The notes under the pieces: model-generated
Databases searched by the model: none
The model's input: the letters and a program-made list of their open reading frames with translations, nothing else
What the model was told of the DNA's origin: nothing
Translations under genes and position numbers: made by a program
Assembly (NCBI RefSeq): GCF_050176255.1
Contig: NZ_JBFXIE010000011.1
Length of the DNA: 64,000 nt
From: JBFXIE01 sp050176255
GTDB taxonomy: Bacteria > Pseudomonadota > Gammaproteobacteria > Burkholderiales > Burkholderiaceae_C
Reading direction: 5' to 3' (one strand)
Part shown: positions 1-10,779 of the stretch, in pieces
Layout of the letters: each line of letters begins with the position of its first letter
Numbering within the stretch: the first letter of the stretch is position 1

Positions 1-220
1 GACCCGGGTAGCGCGGATTGGGCTCGCCCGAGCCAAAAATCACCACCTGCCAATCCTCGCCGATCTGGGGCGCTGCCAGCCCTGCGCCGTTGGCAGCGCG
101 CATGGTGTCGCGCATGTCGTGCACCAGCCGGTGCAGCGCGGGCGTGTCAAAGCTGGTGACGGGCCGGGCGAGCCGCAGCAGTCGCGGGTCACCCATCTTC
201 AAGAGAGTGCGAATGGTCAT
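1..220 (-). CDS. def: Peptide deformylase (N-terminal part; gene runs off the window)
   Basis: Peptide deformylase removes the formyl group from the initiator methionine of nascent proteins, using a metal bound by later motifs. Only the first 73 codons lie here. They read MTIRTLLKMGDPRLLR at the N-terminus, followed by family motif I GAGLAAPQIG at residues 45-54. The EGCLS and HExxDH metal motifs would lie beyond base 1 and cannot be seen. The ATG at 218-220 is chosen because the typical short lead before the GDPxLR segment begins there. The gene is divergent from the DUF454 gene starting at 310. The family call is firm for this fragment; whether the rest is intact is unknown. Confidence 0.9.
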   Translation of the reverse strand, partial: MTIRTLLKMGDPRLLRLARPVTSFDTPALHRLVHDMRDTMRAANGAGLAAPQIGEDWQVVIFGSGEPNPRYPG

Positions 221-309
221 GGAGGGTCTTCAGGCCAGGGCCACCAAAGGGCATGGCGGTATCCACAAGGCTTTCTGGTCTTGGAGCATACCCCCGCGAC
301 GCCTTCACA

Positions 310-738
310 ATGACACCCATGCCTCGCCCCCCCGAACACATGCCACCGGCACCCGAACAAGCGCCGCTGCCTGCGCCGGTGCGATGGCTGCTGCTGGTGC
401 TGGCGGCGTTGTGCCTGGCGCTGGGGTTGGTCGGCATTCTTGTACCCGGCCTGCCGAGCACCGTGTTCATCCTGATAGCAGGCTGGGCCGCTGCGCGCAG
501 CTCGCCGCGGCTGTACCGCTGGCTGTGGTTTCACCCGCTGTTCGGCTCCATGCTGCGCAACTGGGCCAACGGCGGGCGCGTCAGCCGCCGCGCCAAGTGG
601 AGCGCCACCTTCTTGATGGCGCTGAGCGCGCTGGTGCTGCTGGTGGCGCACATCCCCCGCTGGGCTGCCATCAGCGCTCTGGTGTGCATGGCCTGCGTGC
701 TGATCTGGTTGTGGCTGCGCCCAGAGCCGCTGCGCTGA
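310..738 (+). CDS. DUF454 (YbaN-like) inner-membrane protein
   Basis: A 142-residue membrane protein of the DUF454/YbaN family, whose biochemical role is not established. After a Pro-rich N-terminus there is a long hydrophobic stretch (about residues 25-60) ending in the family signature GLVGILVPGLPSTVFIL. The segment LYRWLWFHPLFGSMLRNW follows, which is typical of the family, then two further predicted membrane segments near the C-terminus. The reading frame is open from 253. The ATG at 310 is preferred because it gives the usual short hydrophilic N-terminus, although the Shine-Dalgarno match is weak. The gene stands alone between the deformylase and the tRNA genes. Confidence 0.8.
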   Translation: MTPMPRPPEHMPPAPEQAPLPAPVRWLLLVLAALCLALGLVGILVPGLPSTVFILIAGWAAARSSPRLYRWLWFHPLFGSMLRNWANGGRVSRRAKWSATFLMALSALVLLVAHIPRWAAISALVCMACVLIWLWLRPEPLR

Positions 739-804
739 TCGCCGGCTGCTGCTCTGCGCCGCCGAACAAAGTGGCGCGACTCAAAAGTAGCTGATTTTCT
801 TGTA

Positions 805-810
805 TATAAT
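805..810 (+). promoter_or_regulatory. Likely -10 box of the tRNA-Asn promoter
   Basis: A perfect TATAAT lies 11 bases before the first tRNA-Asn, followed by a GC-rich CGCGGGC segment resembling the discriminator of stable-RNA promoters. No good -35 hexamer is visible about 17 bases upstream. Confidence 0.55.
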
Positions 811-821
811 CGCGGGCTTGT

Positions 822-897
822 TCCTCGATAGCTCAGTCGGTAGAGCGACGGACTGTTAATCCGCAGGTCCCTGGTTCGAGCCCAGGTCGAGGAGCCA
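822..897 (+). tRNA. tRNA-Asn (GTT), copy 1
   Basis: A 76-base tRNA. The acceptor stem TCCTCGA pairs with TCGAGGA, there is an encoded CCA tail, the anticodon loop CTGTTAA gives GTT, and the T-arm carries GGTTCGAGCC. It decodes Asn codons AAC/AAU. It is identical to copy 2 and is separated from it by 52 bases, so the two are probably co-transcribed. Confidence 0.97.
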
Positions 898-949
898 AAA
901 TTCAAAGCCTTGCAATTGCACAAGGCGCGCAAAAAATTTCACCGATCAT

Positions 950-1025
950 TCCTCGATAGCTCAGTCGGTAGAGCGACGGACTGTTAATCCGCAGGTCCCT
1001 GGTTCGAGCCCAGGTCGAGGAGCCA
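950..1025 (+). tRNA. tRNA-Asn (GTT), copy 2
   Basis: Base-for-base identical to the copy at 822-897, with anticodon GTT and an encoded CCA. A strong terminator follows four bases after the CCA, so both copies appear to be made as one short transcript. Confidence 0.97.
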
Positions 1026-1028
1026 CTC

Positions 1029-1066
1029 AAGGCCGTTCCAATGCATTTTGGAACGGCCTTTTTATT
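1029..1066 (+). terminator. Rho-independent terminator after tRNA-Asn pair
   Basis: The arms AAGGCCGTTCCA and TGGAACGGCCTT form a 12-bp stem around a short loop, and a T-rich tail follows immediately. Confidence 0.9.
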
Positions 1067-1116
1067 GGTTCGCCGCAAGCAGCGGCAGCGTGGTGGCTGC
1101 TCCCTGACGCAAACAC

Positions 1117-1141
1117 GAAAAAGCCCGCCAGCAAGGCGGGC
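1117..1141 (-). terminator. Rho-independent terminator of icd
   Basis: Read on the minus strand, GCCCGCC, a short loop and GGCGGGC are followed by TTTTTC. It lies about 30 bases beyond the icd stop codon. Confidence 0.85.
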
Positions 1142-1171
1142 CGTGCAAGGCTGCAGACGCAGCCAGTGCAG

Positions 1172-2431
<1,260 letters not shown>

Positions 2432-2707
2432 GGGGCAGGTCTCCGGTGGTGTGGTGACAAAAAGCTCGGGGATAGGGCTGTGCGTGCAGGCCCTCAAAAG
2501 CCAAAAAGATTCTAGGGCAGCCCCACGGCGACTCGCGCAGGTTCGCACGCTCAGGCGCGGGCTTAACCTGGTTCAGCCAGATGCGGCCTGCTACGCTTGC
2601 GGTGCAGGCCGCGCCGAAGGCAGACCCACAGCCAACGCACTGCCACCCACTGCTGACCGAACGCCGAAACACCGCCGGCCCCCGTAATTTTTTCTGTCCC
2701 TGTCTTT

Positions 2708-3253
2708 ATGCCGATGCTTCCGCCTACCACCACCGCCATCACCGGCGCGCCACTGTTGCGGCGCCCTCTTCTGTCACGTCTGCTGGCCACTGGCCTGGGC
2801 CTGGGCCTGGGCCTGGGCCTGGGCCTGGGCCTGGGCCTGGGCCTGGGCGCCGGTGCCGCAGCGCAAGGCCGCCCCCAGCTCAACCTGCCGCGCGTGGAAC
2901 TACAGGCGGGCATGCACCGCATCGATGCACAGGTGGCTGTATCGGCGCAGGAGCGCCAGGTCGGCCTGATGCACCGCCGCGACATGCCCATGCACGAAGG
3001 CATGCTGTTTGTCTTTGAGCAAGCCGCCACGCAGTGCTTCTGGATGCGCAACACGCTGCTGCCGCTGACCGCTGCCTTCGTGGCCGATGACGGCACCATC
3101 GTGAATCTGGCGGACATGCAGCCACTGTCCGAGGCCTCGCACTGCTCCACGCAGCCCGTGCGCTTCGTGCTGGAGATGAACCAGGGCTGGTTCGCCAAGC
3201 GCGGACTGAAGGCCGGCAGCAAGCTCAGCGGCCGGCCGTTTGCGTCGCGCTAA
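2708..3253 (+). CDS. Secreted DUF192 family protein with a (Gly-Leu)9 signal peptide
   Basis: A 181-residue protein of the DUF192 family, whose members are small exported or periplasmic proteins without an agreed biochemical function. The mature part carries the family core QVGLMHRRDMPMHEGMLFVF, the CFWMRNT segment and a following DDGTIV strand. The N-terminus is a signal peptide: Arg-rich n-region, then a hydrophobic core made almost wholly of nine Gly-Leu dipeptides, then AGAAAQ as the probable cleavage region. The core is encoded by a perfect hexanucleotide array at 2792-2845. ATG 2708 and ATG 2714 are both possible starts and neither has a clear Shine-Dalgarno site. The gene diverges from icd. 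Confidence 0.85.
   Translation: MPMLPPTTTAITGAPLLRRPLLSRLLATGLGLGLGLGLGLGLGLGLGAGAAAQGRPQLNLPRVELQAGMHRIDAQVAVSAQERQVGLMHRRDMPMHEGMLFVFEQAATQCFWMRNTLLPLTAAFVADDGTIVNLADMQPLSEASHCSTQPVRFVLEMNQGWFAKRGLKAGSKLSGRPFASR
2792..2845 (+). repeat. Perfect hexanucleotide array, (GGCCTG)9
   Basis: Nine uninterrupted copies of GGCCTG lie in frame inside the DUF192 gene and encode Gly-Leu nine times. Since the unit is six bases, copy-number change would lengthen or shorten the signal-peptide core without shifting the frame. Confidence 0.97.
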
Positions 3254-3310
3254 GGGTGCAAGGCATGCTGTCGCTGGCAAAATCCGCTTGCACGGCGTTG
3301 CGGCATCACA

Positions 3311-3346
3311 CAAAACAAACCGGCCTGCTTTTACGGGCAGGCCGGT
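3311..3346 (-). terminator. Rho-independent terminator of the monomeric icd gene
   Basis: The arms ACCGGCCTGC and GCAGGCCGGT form a 10-bp stem. On the minus strand the hairpin is followed by the T-rich TTGTTTTG. Confidence 0.75.
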
Positions 3347-3389
3347 AGGTAGGGGGCGCAATGGCCGGGGCCACGCCCCGGTAGGTCAA

Positions 3390-5624
<2,235 letters not shown>

Positions 5625-5975
5625 CTCGTCTCTCAGGTAACAAAAACAGAGGTTTTGCGCCGCTGGTCTGCGGCCAGGCGCACGGTCATCCGGTGTGACA
5701 GCCAGATTGTGCACGAGTCATCGCCCGAAAATCGCCTTATCCGCAATCGAATCTCGCATTGCAAAAAATCATAGGGAAAACAAGCACTTTTTTTTGCAAG
5801 TCTTCTACAAGACTGTCGCCCGGCACCTGAAACAACGCCAAATGCAGCCCCACTCCCCTGCCGCGCCGCGGGCATGCAAAAGGGGCCTGAAGAGTGATCT
5901 CCAGGCCCCTTGTGCGCTCATGTGTGCCGCCAGCCACGGCGGCCCGCGGGGCTCGCCGGCGGCGCAGGCTCAGTT
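5625..5975. other. Intergenic region between monomeric icd and sodB
   Basis: About 350 bases without a gene. The left part is the leader of the minus-strand isocitrate dehydrogenase gene and must hold its promoter, but no convincing -35/-10 pair stands out. It includes an A/T-rich segment near 5760-5800. The right part holds the sodB terminator (5878-5910). Confidence 0.6.
5878..5910 (-). terminator. Rho-independent terminator of sodB
   Basis: On the minus strand GGGGCCTG and CAGGCCCC form the stem and TTTT follows. It lies about 65 bases after the sodB stop codon. Confidence 0.85.
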
Positions 5976-6557
5976 TCAGGCGAAGTTGGCTTCGGCAAAC
6001 TTCCAGTTCACCAGCTTGTCCAGGAAGGTCTCGACAAACTTGGGGCGCAGGTTGCGGTAGTCGATGTAGTAGGCGTGCTCCCACACGTCCACCGTCAGCA
6101 GGGCCTTGTCTTCGGTGGTCAGCGGCGTGCCGGCGGCGCCGGTGTTGACGATGTCCACGCTGCCATCGGGCTTCTTGACCAGCCAGGTCCAGCCGGAGCC
6201 GAAGTTGCCCACGGCCGACTTCACGAAGGCTTCCTTGAACGCGGCGTAGCTGCCCCACTTGGCGTTGATGGCGGCAGCCAGTGCGCCGGTGGGCTCACCA
6301 CCACCGTTGGGAGCCATGCAGTTCCAGAAGAAGGTGTGGTTCCAGATTTGCGCGGCGTTGTTGTAGATGCCGCCGCTGGACTTCTTGATGATTTCTTCGA
6401 GCGTCATGCTCTCGAACTCGGTGCCCTTTTGCAGGTTGTTCAGGTTCACCACGTAGGCGTTGTGGTGCTTGCCGTGGTGGTATTCCAGCGTTTCCTGGCT
6501 GTAGTGGGGGGCCAGTGCGTCGATTGCATAGGGCAGCGCGGGCAGGGTGTGTTCCAT
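5976..6557 (-). CDS. sodB: Superoxide dismutase, Fe type
   Basis: Dismutates superoxide to oxygen and hydrogen peroxide in the cytoplasm. The 193-residue product is full length. Metal ligands are readable at the expected places: His27 in the HHGKHH helix, His74 in NHTFFW, Asp157 and His161 in DVWEHAYYIDYR. Gln70 in AAQIWNH is the position that in Fe enzymes supplies the outer-sphere Gln from this helix, which supports iron rather than manganese. It lies directly downstream of xseA on the same strand, an arrangement common in Burkholderiales, and ends in its own terminator. Confidence 0.96.
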   Translation of the reverse strand: MEHTLPALPYAIDALAPHYSQETLEYHHGKHHNAYVVNLNNLQKGTEFESMTLEEIIKKSSGGIYNNAAQIWNHTFFWNCMAPNGGGEPTGALAAAINAKWGSYAAFKEAFVKSAVGNFGSGWTWLVKKPDGSVDIVNTGAAGTPLTTEDKALLTVDVWEHAYYIDYRNLRPKFVETFLDKLVNWKFAEANFA

Positions 6558-6722
6558 GGTCTAGTCCTTCGTGGGTTGTGATGGAGGAAAGTCGCCGCCG
6601 CCAGGGCGCGGCGAGGCAACGGGCATTGTAGGAAGGTCTGCAGCAGGGCATCTACCGGGAGTCAGGACTCCTGCCAGCGGGTGCGGGAATGCTGCGCACA
6701 GGCGCGGCGATCCGGGCCGTGC

Positions 6723-8120
6723 TCACAAAAGTCGGCGCTGCGACACCGTCAGGTCCAGCTCGCCCTCGGCCAGCTGGGCATGCACTGCGTCGCCCAGCCG
6801 CACCTGCGCGGGGCGCGTCACGGGCTGGCCCTGCGCGTCGGTCAGCAGGGCATAGCCGCGCCGCAGCACCAGGCGCGGGTCCAGCAGTTGCAGCCGCAGC
6901 GCCGCGCGCTCCAGACGATCTGTGCGCTGCACCAGGTTGCGCTGCAAGGTTTGAGGCAAAAGTACCTGTAGCGCTTGACTGGCGTGCGCAAGGCGCTCTT
7001 TATTCAATAGCATACCGTGGCGCATGCGCTGCGCCAGGCCGCCCAGGCGCAGCTGCTGGCGCCCGACAAACCCGGACGGCCGTCCCAGCCGCTGGGCCGC
7101 CTGGTCCAGCCTTTGGTGGCGCATATCCAGCTGGCGCTGCACGCCGTCGGCCAATCGCCCGGCCAGCAGCTCCAGCGCGCCCAGCCACACGGTGCGCGGC
7201 TGCGCCACGAGTTCGGCCGCCGCAGTGGGCGTGGGCGCGCGCAGGTCGGCGCAGAAGTCGGCAATGGTGAAGTCGGTCTCGTGCCCCACGCCGCTGACCA
7301 GCGGCACCGGGCTTTGCACGATGGCGCGGGCCACGCGCTCGTCATTGAAAGCCCACAGGTCTTCGATGGAGCCGCCGCCGCGCACCAGCAAGATCACGTC
7401 GATGGGAGGCGTGGCTGGCGTGGCTGGCGTGCCCGATGCCAGGTTGAGTGCCAAATCAGCCTCCAGCCCAGGTTTTGGATGCGCCAGCAGATACATTTTT
7501 GATAGCGCATCGACGATGGACGCTGGCGCCTGCGCCCCTTGCACCAGGGCCGGCACCAGCACCACGGGAATATGCGGCACACGCCGGCGCAGTGCCGTCA
7601 CCACGTCGTGCAACGCAGCGGCGCCCGGCGATGTGACCAGGCCGATGCCGCGCGGCATGGCGGGCAGCGGCCGCTTGCGCGCGGCATCAAACAGGCCCTC
7701 GGCCTCCAGCTGGGCCTTCAGGCGCAAGAACTGCTCGAACAGCGCGCCCTGCCCTGCGCGCTGCAGGCTTTCGACGATCAGCTGCAGGTCGCCGCGTGCC
7801 TCATACACACCCAGCCGGCCGCGCACCTCCACCAGCTCGCCATCATGCGGGGTGAAGTCCAGCACCCCGGCCGCGCGCCGGAACATCGCGCAGCGAATCT
7901 GCCCCTGCCCGTCCTTGAGCGTGAAGTAGCAGTGCCCGCTGGATGCGCGCGAAAAGCCCGTGATCTCGCCGCGCACCGCGACAGGATTGAACCGCGCCTC
8001 CAGCGCATCAGCAATGGCGCGGCACAGCGCGCCAACTTCCCAGATACGCGGCGCCACGCCTGCGTCTGCGCGCTCAAACATCGGCGGCTCCAGGCCTGCA
8101 AGCGCCTGCGCCCGACGCAT
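6723..8120 (-). CDS. xseA: Exodeoxyribonuclease VII large subunit
   Basis: Large catalytic subunit of exonuclease VII, which degrades single-stranded DNA in both directions together with small XseB. The 465-residue product has the N-terminal OB-fold (VRGEITGFSRASSGHCYFTLKD), then the nuclease core with GLVTSPGAAALHD, LLVRGGGSIEDLWAFN and VSGVGHETDFTIADFCADLRAPTPTAAAEL, then a helical C-terminal region. Odd points: a low-complexity insertion with a 9-base unit (GTGGCTGGC, near 7409-7430) that encodes PATPATP, and two segments resembling the dispersed palindromic repeat of this window (6950-7014 and 7451-7504), both read through in frame. The start at 8120 has no good ribosome site. An ATG at 8081 has GGAG suitably placed and may be the true start. 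Confidence 0.95.
   Translation of the reverse strand: MRRAQALAGLEPPMFERADAGVAPRIWEVGALCRAIADALEARFNPVAVRGEITGFSRASSGHCYFTLKDGQGQIRCAMFRRAAGVLDFTPHDGELVEVRGRLGVYEARGDLQLIVESLQRAGQGALFEQFLRLKAQLEAEGLFDAARKRPLPAMPRGIGLVTSPGAAALHDVVTALRRRVPHIPVVLVPALVQGAQAPASIVDALSKMYLLAHPKPGLEADLALNLASGTPATPATPPIDVILLVRGGGSIEDLWAFNDERVARAIVQSPVPLVSGVGHETDFTIADFCADLRAPTPTAAAELVAQPRTVWLGALELLAGRLADGVQRQLDMRHQRLDQAAQRLGRPSGFVGRQQLRLGGLAQRMRHGMLLNKERLAHASQALQVLLPQTLQRNLVQRTDRLERAALRLQLLDPRLVLRRGYALLTDAQGQPVTRPAQVRLGDAVHAQLAEGELDLTVSQRRLL
6950..7014. repeat. Dispersed palindromic repeat, copy inside xseA (1)
   Basis: A degenerate copy with arms TAGCGCTTG and CAAGGCGCT, flanked by the TTTGAGGCAAAA and TTTATTCAATAGC segments seen in other copies. 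It is translated in frame as part of the C-terminal helical region of XseA. Confidence 0.6.
7451..7504. repeat. Dispersed palindromic repeat, copy inside xseA (2)
   Basis: Matches the family layout: CAAATCAGCCTCCAGC, a spacer, then GCGCCAGCAGATAC followed by TTTTTGATAG. It lies in frame within the low-complexity insertion of XseA. Confidence 0.6.
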
Positions 8121-8465
8121 TAGTCCACAGACTGCGGCGCTGGACGGCGGGGCTGCGCAGGCGCACGCAAACCAGCCGAAAGCCGCAGAAGTACATGCAA
8201 GCCATTGATTTACAAAGATTTTTGGATGCGCAATTTTTCATCAAACTGACCAAACCACGTATTGGCGCCGTCTGTCACGGGCTGTACATAGGGTTTCCCA
8301 CAAAGTTATCCACAGAAAATGTGGGTCTTGGGCTCGCCGTGAGTGGCCAGGGCCCGGTACGCGGAGGACGTCTTCGCTGGCATACGCCGCTTGCCCCACC
8401 CGGCAGGTCTGCAACACAAGCTGCGCCATAATCCCCGCTGCCTTTCATCGTGAGCGGAGTGAGAA
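8121..8465. other. Intergenic region upstream of xseA and exbB
   Basis: About 345 bases between divergent xseA and exbB. It contains the segment CATTGATTTACA (8203-8214), an A/T-rich stretch, and one perfect DnaA-box 9-mer TTATCCACA (8306-8314). The same CATTGATTTACA string occurs in the tandem duplication near 16661-16908, also beside DnaA-box-like sites. Promoters for both genes must lie here, but none is clear. Confidence 0.6.
8306..8314 (+). promoter_or_regulatory. Perfect DnaA-box 9-mer
   Basis: TTATCCACA matches the strong DnaA-binding consensus exactly. It is a single site, not an origin-like cluster, in the xseA-exbB gap. Confidence 0.45.
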
Positions 8466-9104
8466 TTGCTGTCGATCATACAAGCCGCGGGCTGGCCCAT
8501 CTGGCCATTGATAGCCTGCTCTATCCTGGCGCTGGCGCTGGTTTTCGAGCGCTTCGTGTCCCTCAAAACCGCCCGCGTCGTGCCGCCGAAACTACTGGAC
8601 GAAGCCATCACGGTGTCCTCGCGCTCGGTTCCCACGCCCGACGTGGTGAACCAGCTGGCGCAGAACTCCGCCCTGGGCGAGGTGCTGGCCAGCGGCCTGC
8701 GCACCCTCAACAGCAACCCCAGCAGCACCGAGGCCGACCTGCGCGCCGCCATGGAGGGCGCGGGCCGCGCCGTGGCCCACCGGCTGGAAAAATACCTCAA
8801 CGCCCTGGCCACTATCGCGTCGGCCGCGCCGCTGCTGGGCCTTCTGGGCACGGTGATCGGCATGATCGAAATCTTTGGCTCGCAGGCCGGCACCGGCGCA
8901 GTGGGCGCCACCGGCGGCGGCAACCCGGCGCAGCTGGCGCACGGCATCTCGATTGCGCTGTACAACACTGCCTTCGGCCTGATCGTCGCCATTCCCACGC
9001 TGATCTTCTGGCGCTACTTTCGCAGCCGCGTGGACGCCTACCTGCTGACGCTGGAGCTGGCGTCCGAGCAGTTCGTGCGCCATATCAGCCGCCTGCGCAA
9101 GTAA
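8466..9104 (+). CDS. exbB: MotA/TolQ/ExbB proton-channel family protein
   Basis: Inner-membrane proton-channel subunit of an ExbB-ExbD type energiser, which passes proton-motive force to a TonB- or TolA-like partner. The 212-residue product has one N-terminal membrane helix, a cytoplasmic region, and two helices around the family segment APLLGLLGTVIGMIEIF and the later GISIALYNTAFGLIVAIP. The start is an unusual TTG at 8466, chosen because GGAG sits seven bases upstream and no family similarity precedes it. It is the first gene of an apparent operon with exbD (22-base gap), lpxK, a Trm112-like gene and kdsB. tolQR at 21312 is a second such pair. Confidence 0.88.
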   Translation: MLSIIQAAGWPIWPLIACSILALALVFERFVSLKTARVVPPKLLDEAITVSSRSVPTPDVVNQLAQNSALGEVLASGLRTLNSNPSSTEADLRAAMEGAGRAVAHRLEKYLNALATIASAAPLLGLLGTVIGMIEIFGSQAGTGAVGATGGGNPAQLAHGISIALYNTAFGLIVAIPTLIFWRYFRSRVDAYLLTLELASEQFVRHISRLRK

Positions 9105-9126
9105 TCCCCCCAAAGCGCACAAAAGC

Positions 9127-9561
9127 ATGGCCGCCATGAACTTTCGCCCCCGCCAGAAGGAAGAGCCCGAGATCAACCTGATCCCCTTCATCGACGTGCT
9201 GCTGGTGATCCTCATCTTTTTGATGCTGTCCACCACCTACAGCAAGTTCACCGAGCTGCAACTGACCCTGCCCGTGGCGGACGCCCAGCAACTTCGCGAC
9301 CGCCCCAGGGAGGTCATCGTGGCCGTGTCCGCCGACGGGCGCTACGCCGTCAACAAAACCGCGCTGGACGGCCGCCAGGTCGAACAGCTGGCCAGCACCC
9401 TGGCCCAGGCTGCCACCGCCGGGCCCGACAGCGTGGTCATCATCAGCGCCGACGCATCGGCGCCGCACCAGGCGGTAATCACGGTGATGGAGGCCGCCCG
9501 CCGCGCGGGCCTGTCGCAAATCACGTTTGCCACCCAATCGTCGGCTACGGCCGGCAGGTAA
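9127..9561 (+). CDS. exbD: ExbD/TolR family biopolymer transport protein
   Basis: Partner of the preceding ExbB. The 144-residue protein has a short cytoplasmic N-terminus, one membrane helix beginning in the family motif INLIPFIDVLLVILIFLM, and a periplasmic domain. The Asp in PFIDVLL is the conserved protonatable residue of the family. ATG 9127 is used; ATG 9136 is an equally possible start. It is followed ten bases later by lpxK. Confidence 0.9.
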   Translation: MAAMNFRPRQKEEPEINLIPFIDVLLVILIFLMLSTTYSKFTELQLTLPVADAQQLRDRPREVIVAVSADGRYAVNKTALDGRQVEQLASTLAQAATAGPDSVVIISADASAPHQAVITVMEAARRAGLSQITFATQSSATAGR

Positions 9562-9571
9562 GCCCGTCCTG

Positions 9572-10588
9572 ATGGCCACCGCTGGCCGCTCGTCTTGCCC
9601 GTCCACTCATCTGCGCCAAGCCTGGCAGCGCCGCGGCGCTCTGGCTGTTGCACTGTGGCCGCTGTCGCTGCTGTACGGCGCGCTGATGGCGTTGCGGCGC
9701 GCGCTTTATCGGGTGCGTCTGCTGCGCAGCCATCGGCTGCCCGTGCCGGTGATCGTGGTGGGCAACGTGATCGCTGGCGGCGCCGGCAAGACCCCCGTCA
9801 CGCTGGCCGTGGTGCGCCACCTGCAGGCGGCCGGCTGGCAGCCGGGCGTCATCTCGCGCGGGTATGGCCGCACCACTGCCGACTGCCGCGAAGTGCTGCC
9901 TGCCAGCACCGCCGCCGAGGTGGGCGATGAGCCACTGCTGATCGCCCGCGCCAGCGGCGCACCGGTCTTTGTGGCGCGCCAGCGTGCCGAGGCCGCCGCG
10001 GCGCTGCTGGCGGCCCACCCGGCCACCAACATCCTGGTCTGCGACGACGGCCTGCAGCACCTGGCCCTGGCGCGCGACCTGGAGATTTGCGTTTTCAACG
10101 ACGAGGGTGTCGGCAACGGCTGGCTGCTGCCCGCCGGCCCACTGCGTGAGCCCTGGCCGCGCAAGGTCGATCTGGTGCTGCATGCGGGCCCCGCGCCGGG
10201 CGGGTCGGCGCTGCAATTTGCCCTGTCGCGCGGCCTGGCCACCCATGCCGTGGACGCCAGCGGCGGGCGCGTGCTGCTGGCCCAAATGCAGGGCCGGCCG
10301 CTGCACGCGTTGGCAGCCATCGCCCGGCCGCAGGACTTCTTTGCGATGCTGCGCGCCAGAGGGCTGGCGCCTGCCCATGAGGAAGCGCTGCCCGATCACT
10401 ATGATTTCAATAGCTGGCAGCGCCCATCAGACAAGCGTTTGCAGCTGATTTGCACTGAAAAAGACGCCGTCAAACTCTGGCCCGCGCACCCCGACGCGCT
10501 GGCCGTGCCGCTGGCTGTGCACATCGCGCCGGCCTTTTTTGAGGCGCTCGACGCCCGCCTGGCGTCGCTATCATCAATCCGCCATTGA
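9572..10588 (+). CDS. lpxK: Tetraacyldisaccharide 4'-kinase
   Basis: Phosphorylates the 4' position of the lipid A disaccharide precursor at the inner membrane. The 338-residue protein has an N-terminal membrane-associated helix, the P-loop GNVIAGGAGKTPV, the ISRGYGR segment and CDDGLQH, all typical of LpxK. ATG 9572 fits the usual N-terminal length; an in-frame ATG upstream overlaps exbD in another frame. Near the C-terminus, bases 10401-10460 resemble the dispersed palindromic repeat and are read through as coding sequence, just after DHYDF. It sits in the conserved exbB-exbD-lpxK-kdsB order. Confidence 0.95.
   Translation: MATAGRSSCPSTHLRQAWQRRGALAVALWPLSLLYGALMALRRALYRVRLLRSHRLPVPVIVVGNVIAGGAGKTPVTLAVVRHLQAAGWQPGVISRGYGRTTADCREVLPASTAAEVGDEPLLIARASGAPVFVARQRAEAAAALLAAHPATNILVCDDGLQHLALARDLEICVFNDEGVGNGWLLPAGPLREPWPRKVDLVLHAGPAPGGSALQFALSRGLATHAVDASGGRVLLAQMQGRPLHALAAIARPQDFFAMLRARGLAPAHEEALPDHYDFNSWQRPSDKRLQLICTEKDAVKLWPAHPDALAVPLAVHIAPAFFEALDARLASLSSIRH
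10401..10460. repeat. Dispersed palindromic repeat, copy inside lpxK
   Basis: ATGATTTCAATAGCTGGCAG, then CGC, a spacer, and ACAAGCGTTTGCAGCTGATT match the left and right halves of the family. It is translated in frame near the C-terminus of LpxK. Confidence 0.65.
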
Positions 10589-10596
10589 GGAACACC

Positions 10597-10779
10597 ATGG
10601 ATCCCAAACTGCTTGAACTGCTGGTCTGCCCCGTCACCAAGGGCCCGCTGACCTACGACCGCGAACACCAGGAGCTGATTTCGCGCAGCGCGCGCCTGGC
10701 CTACCCGGTGCGCGACGGCATTCCCGTGCTGCTGGAAGAAGAAGCCCGCCCCCTGACCGACGAGGAGCTGGAGCAGTGA
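10597..10779 (+). CDS. Trm112 family protein (YcaR-like)
   Basis: A 60-residue Trm112/UPF0434 protein. Members are small zinc-ribbon-like proteins often encoded between lpxK and kdsB; their role in bacteria is not well defined. The N-terminal MDPKLLELLVCPVTKGPL and later YPVRDGIPVLLEEEAR are characteristic. Only one Cys of the CPxC-type pair is present (CPVTKG), as is common in proteobacterial copies. GAGG precedes ATG 10597 at good spacing. Its stop codon overlaps the kdsB start. Confidence 0.9.
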   Translation: MDPKLLELLVCPVTKGPLTYDREHQELISRSARLAYPVRDGIPVLLEEEARPLTDEELEQ

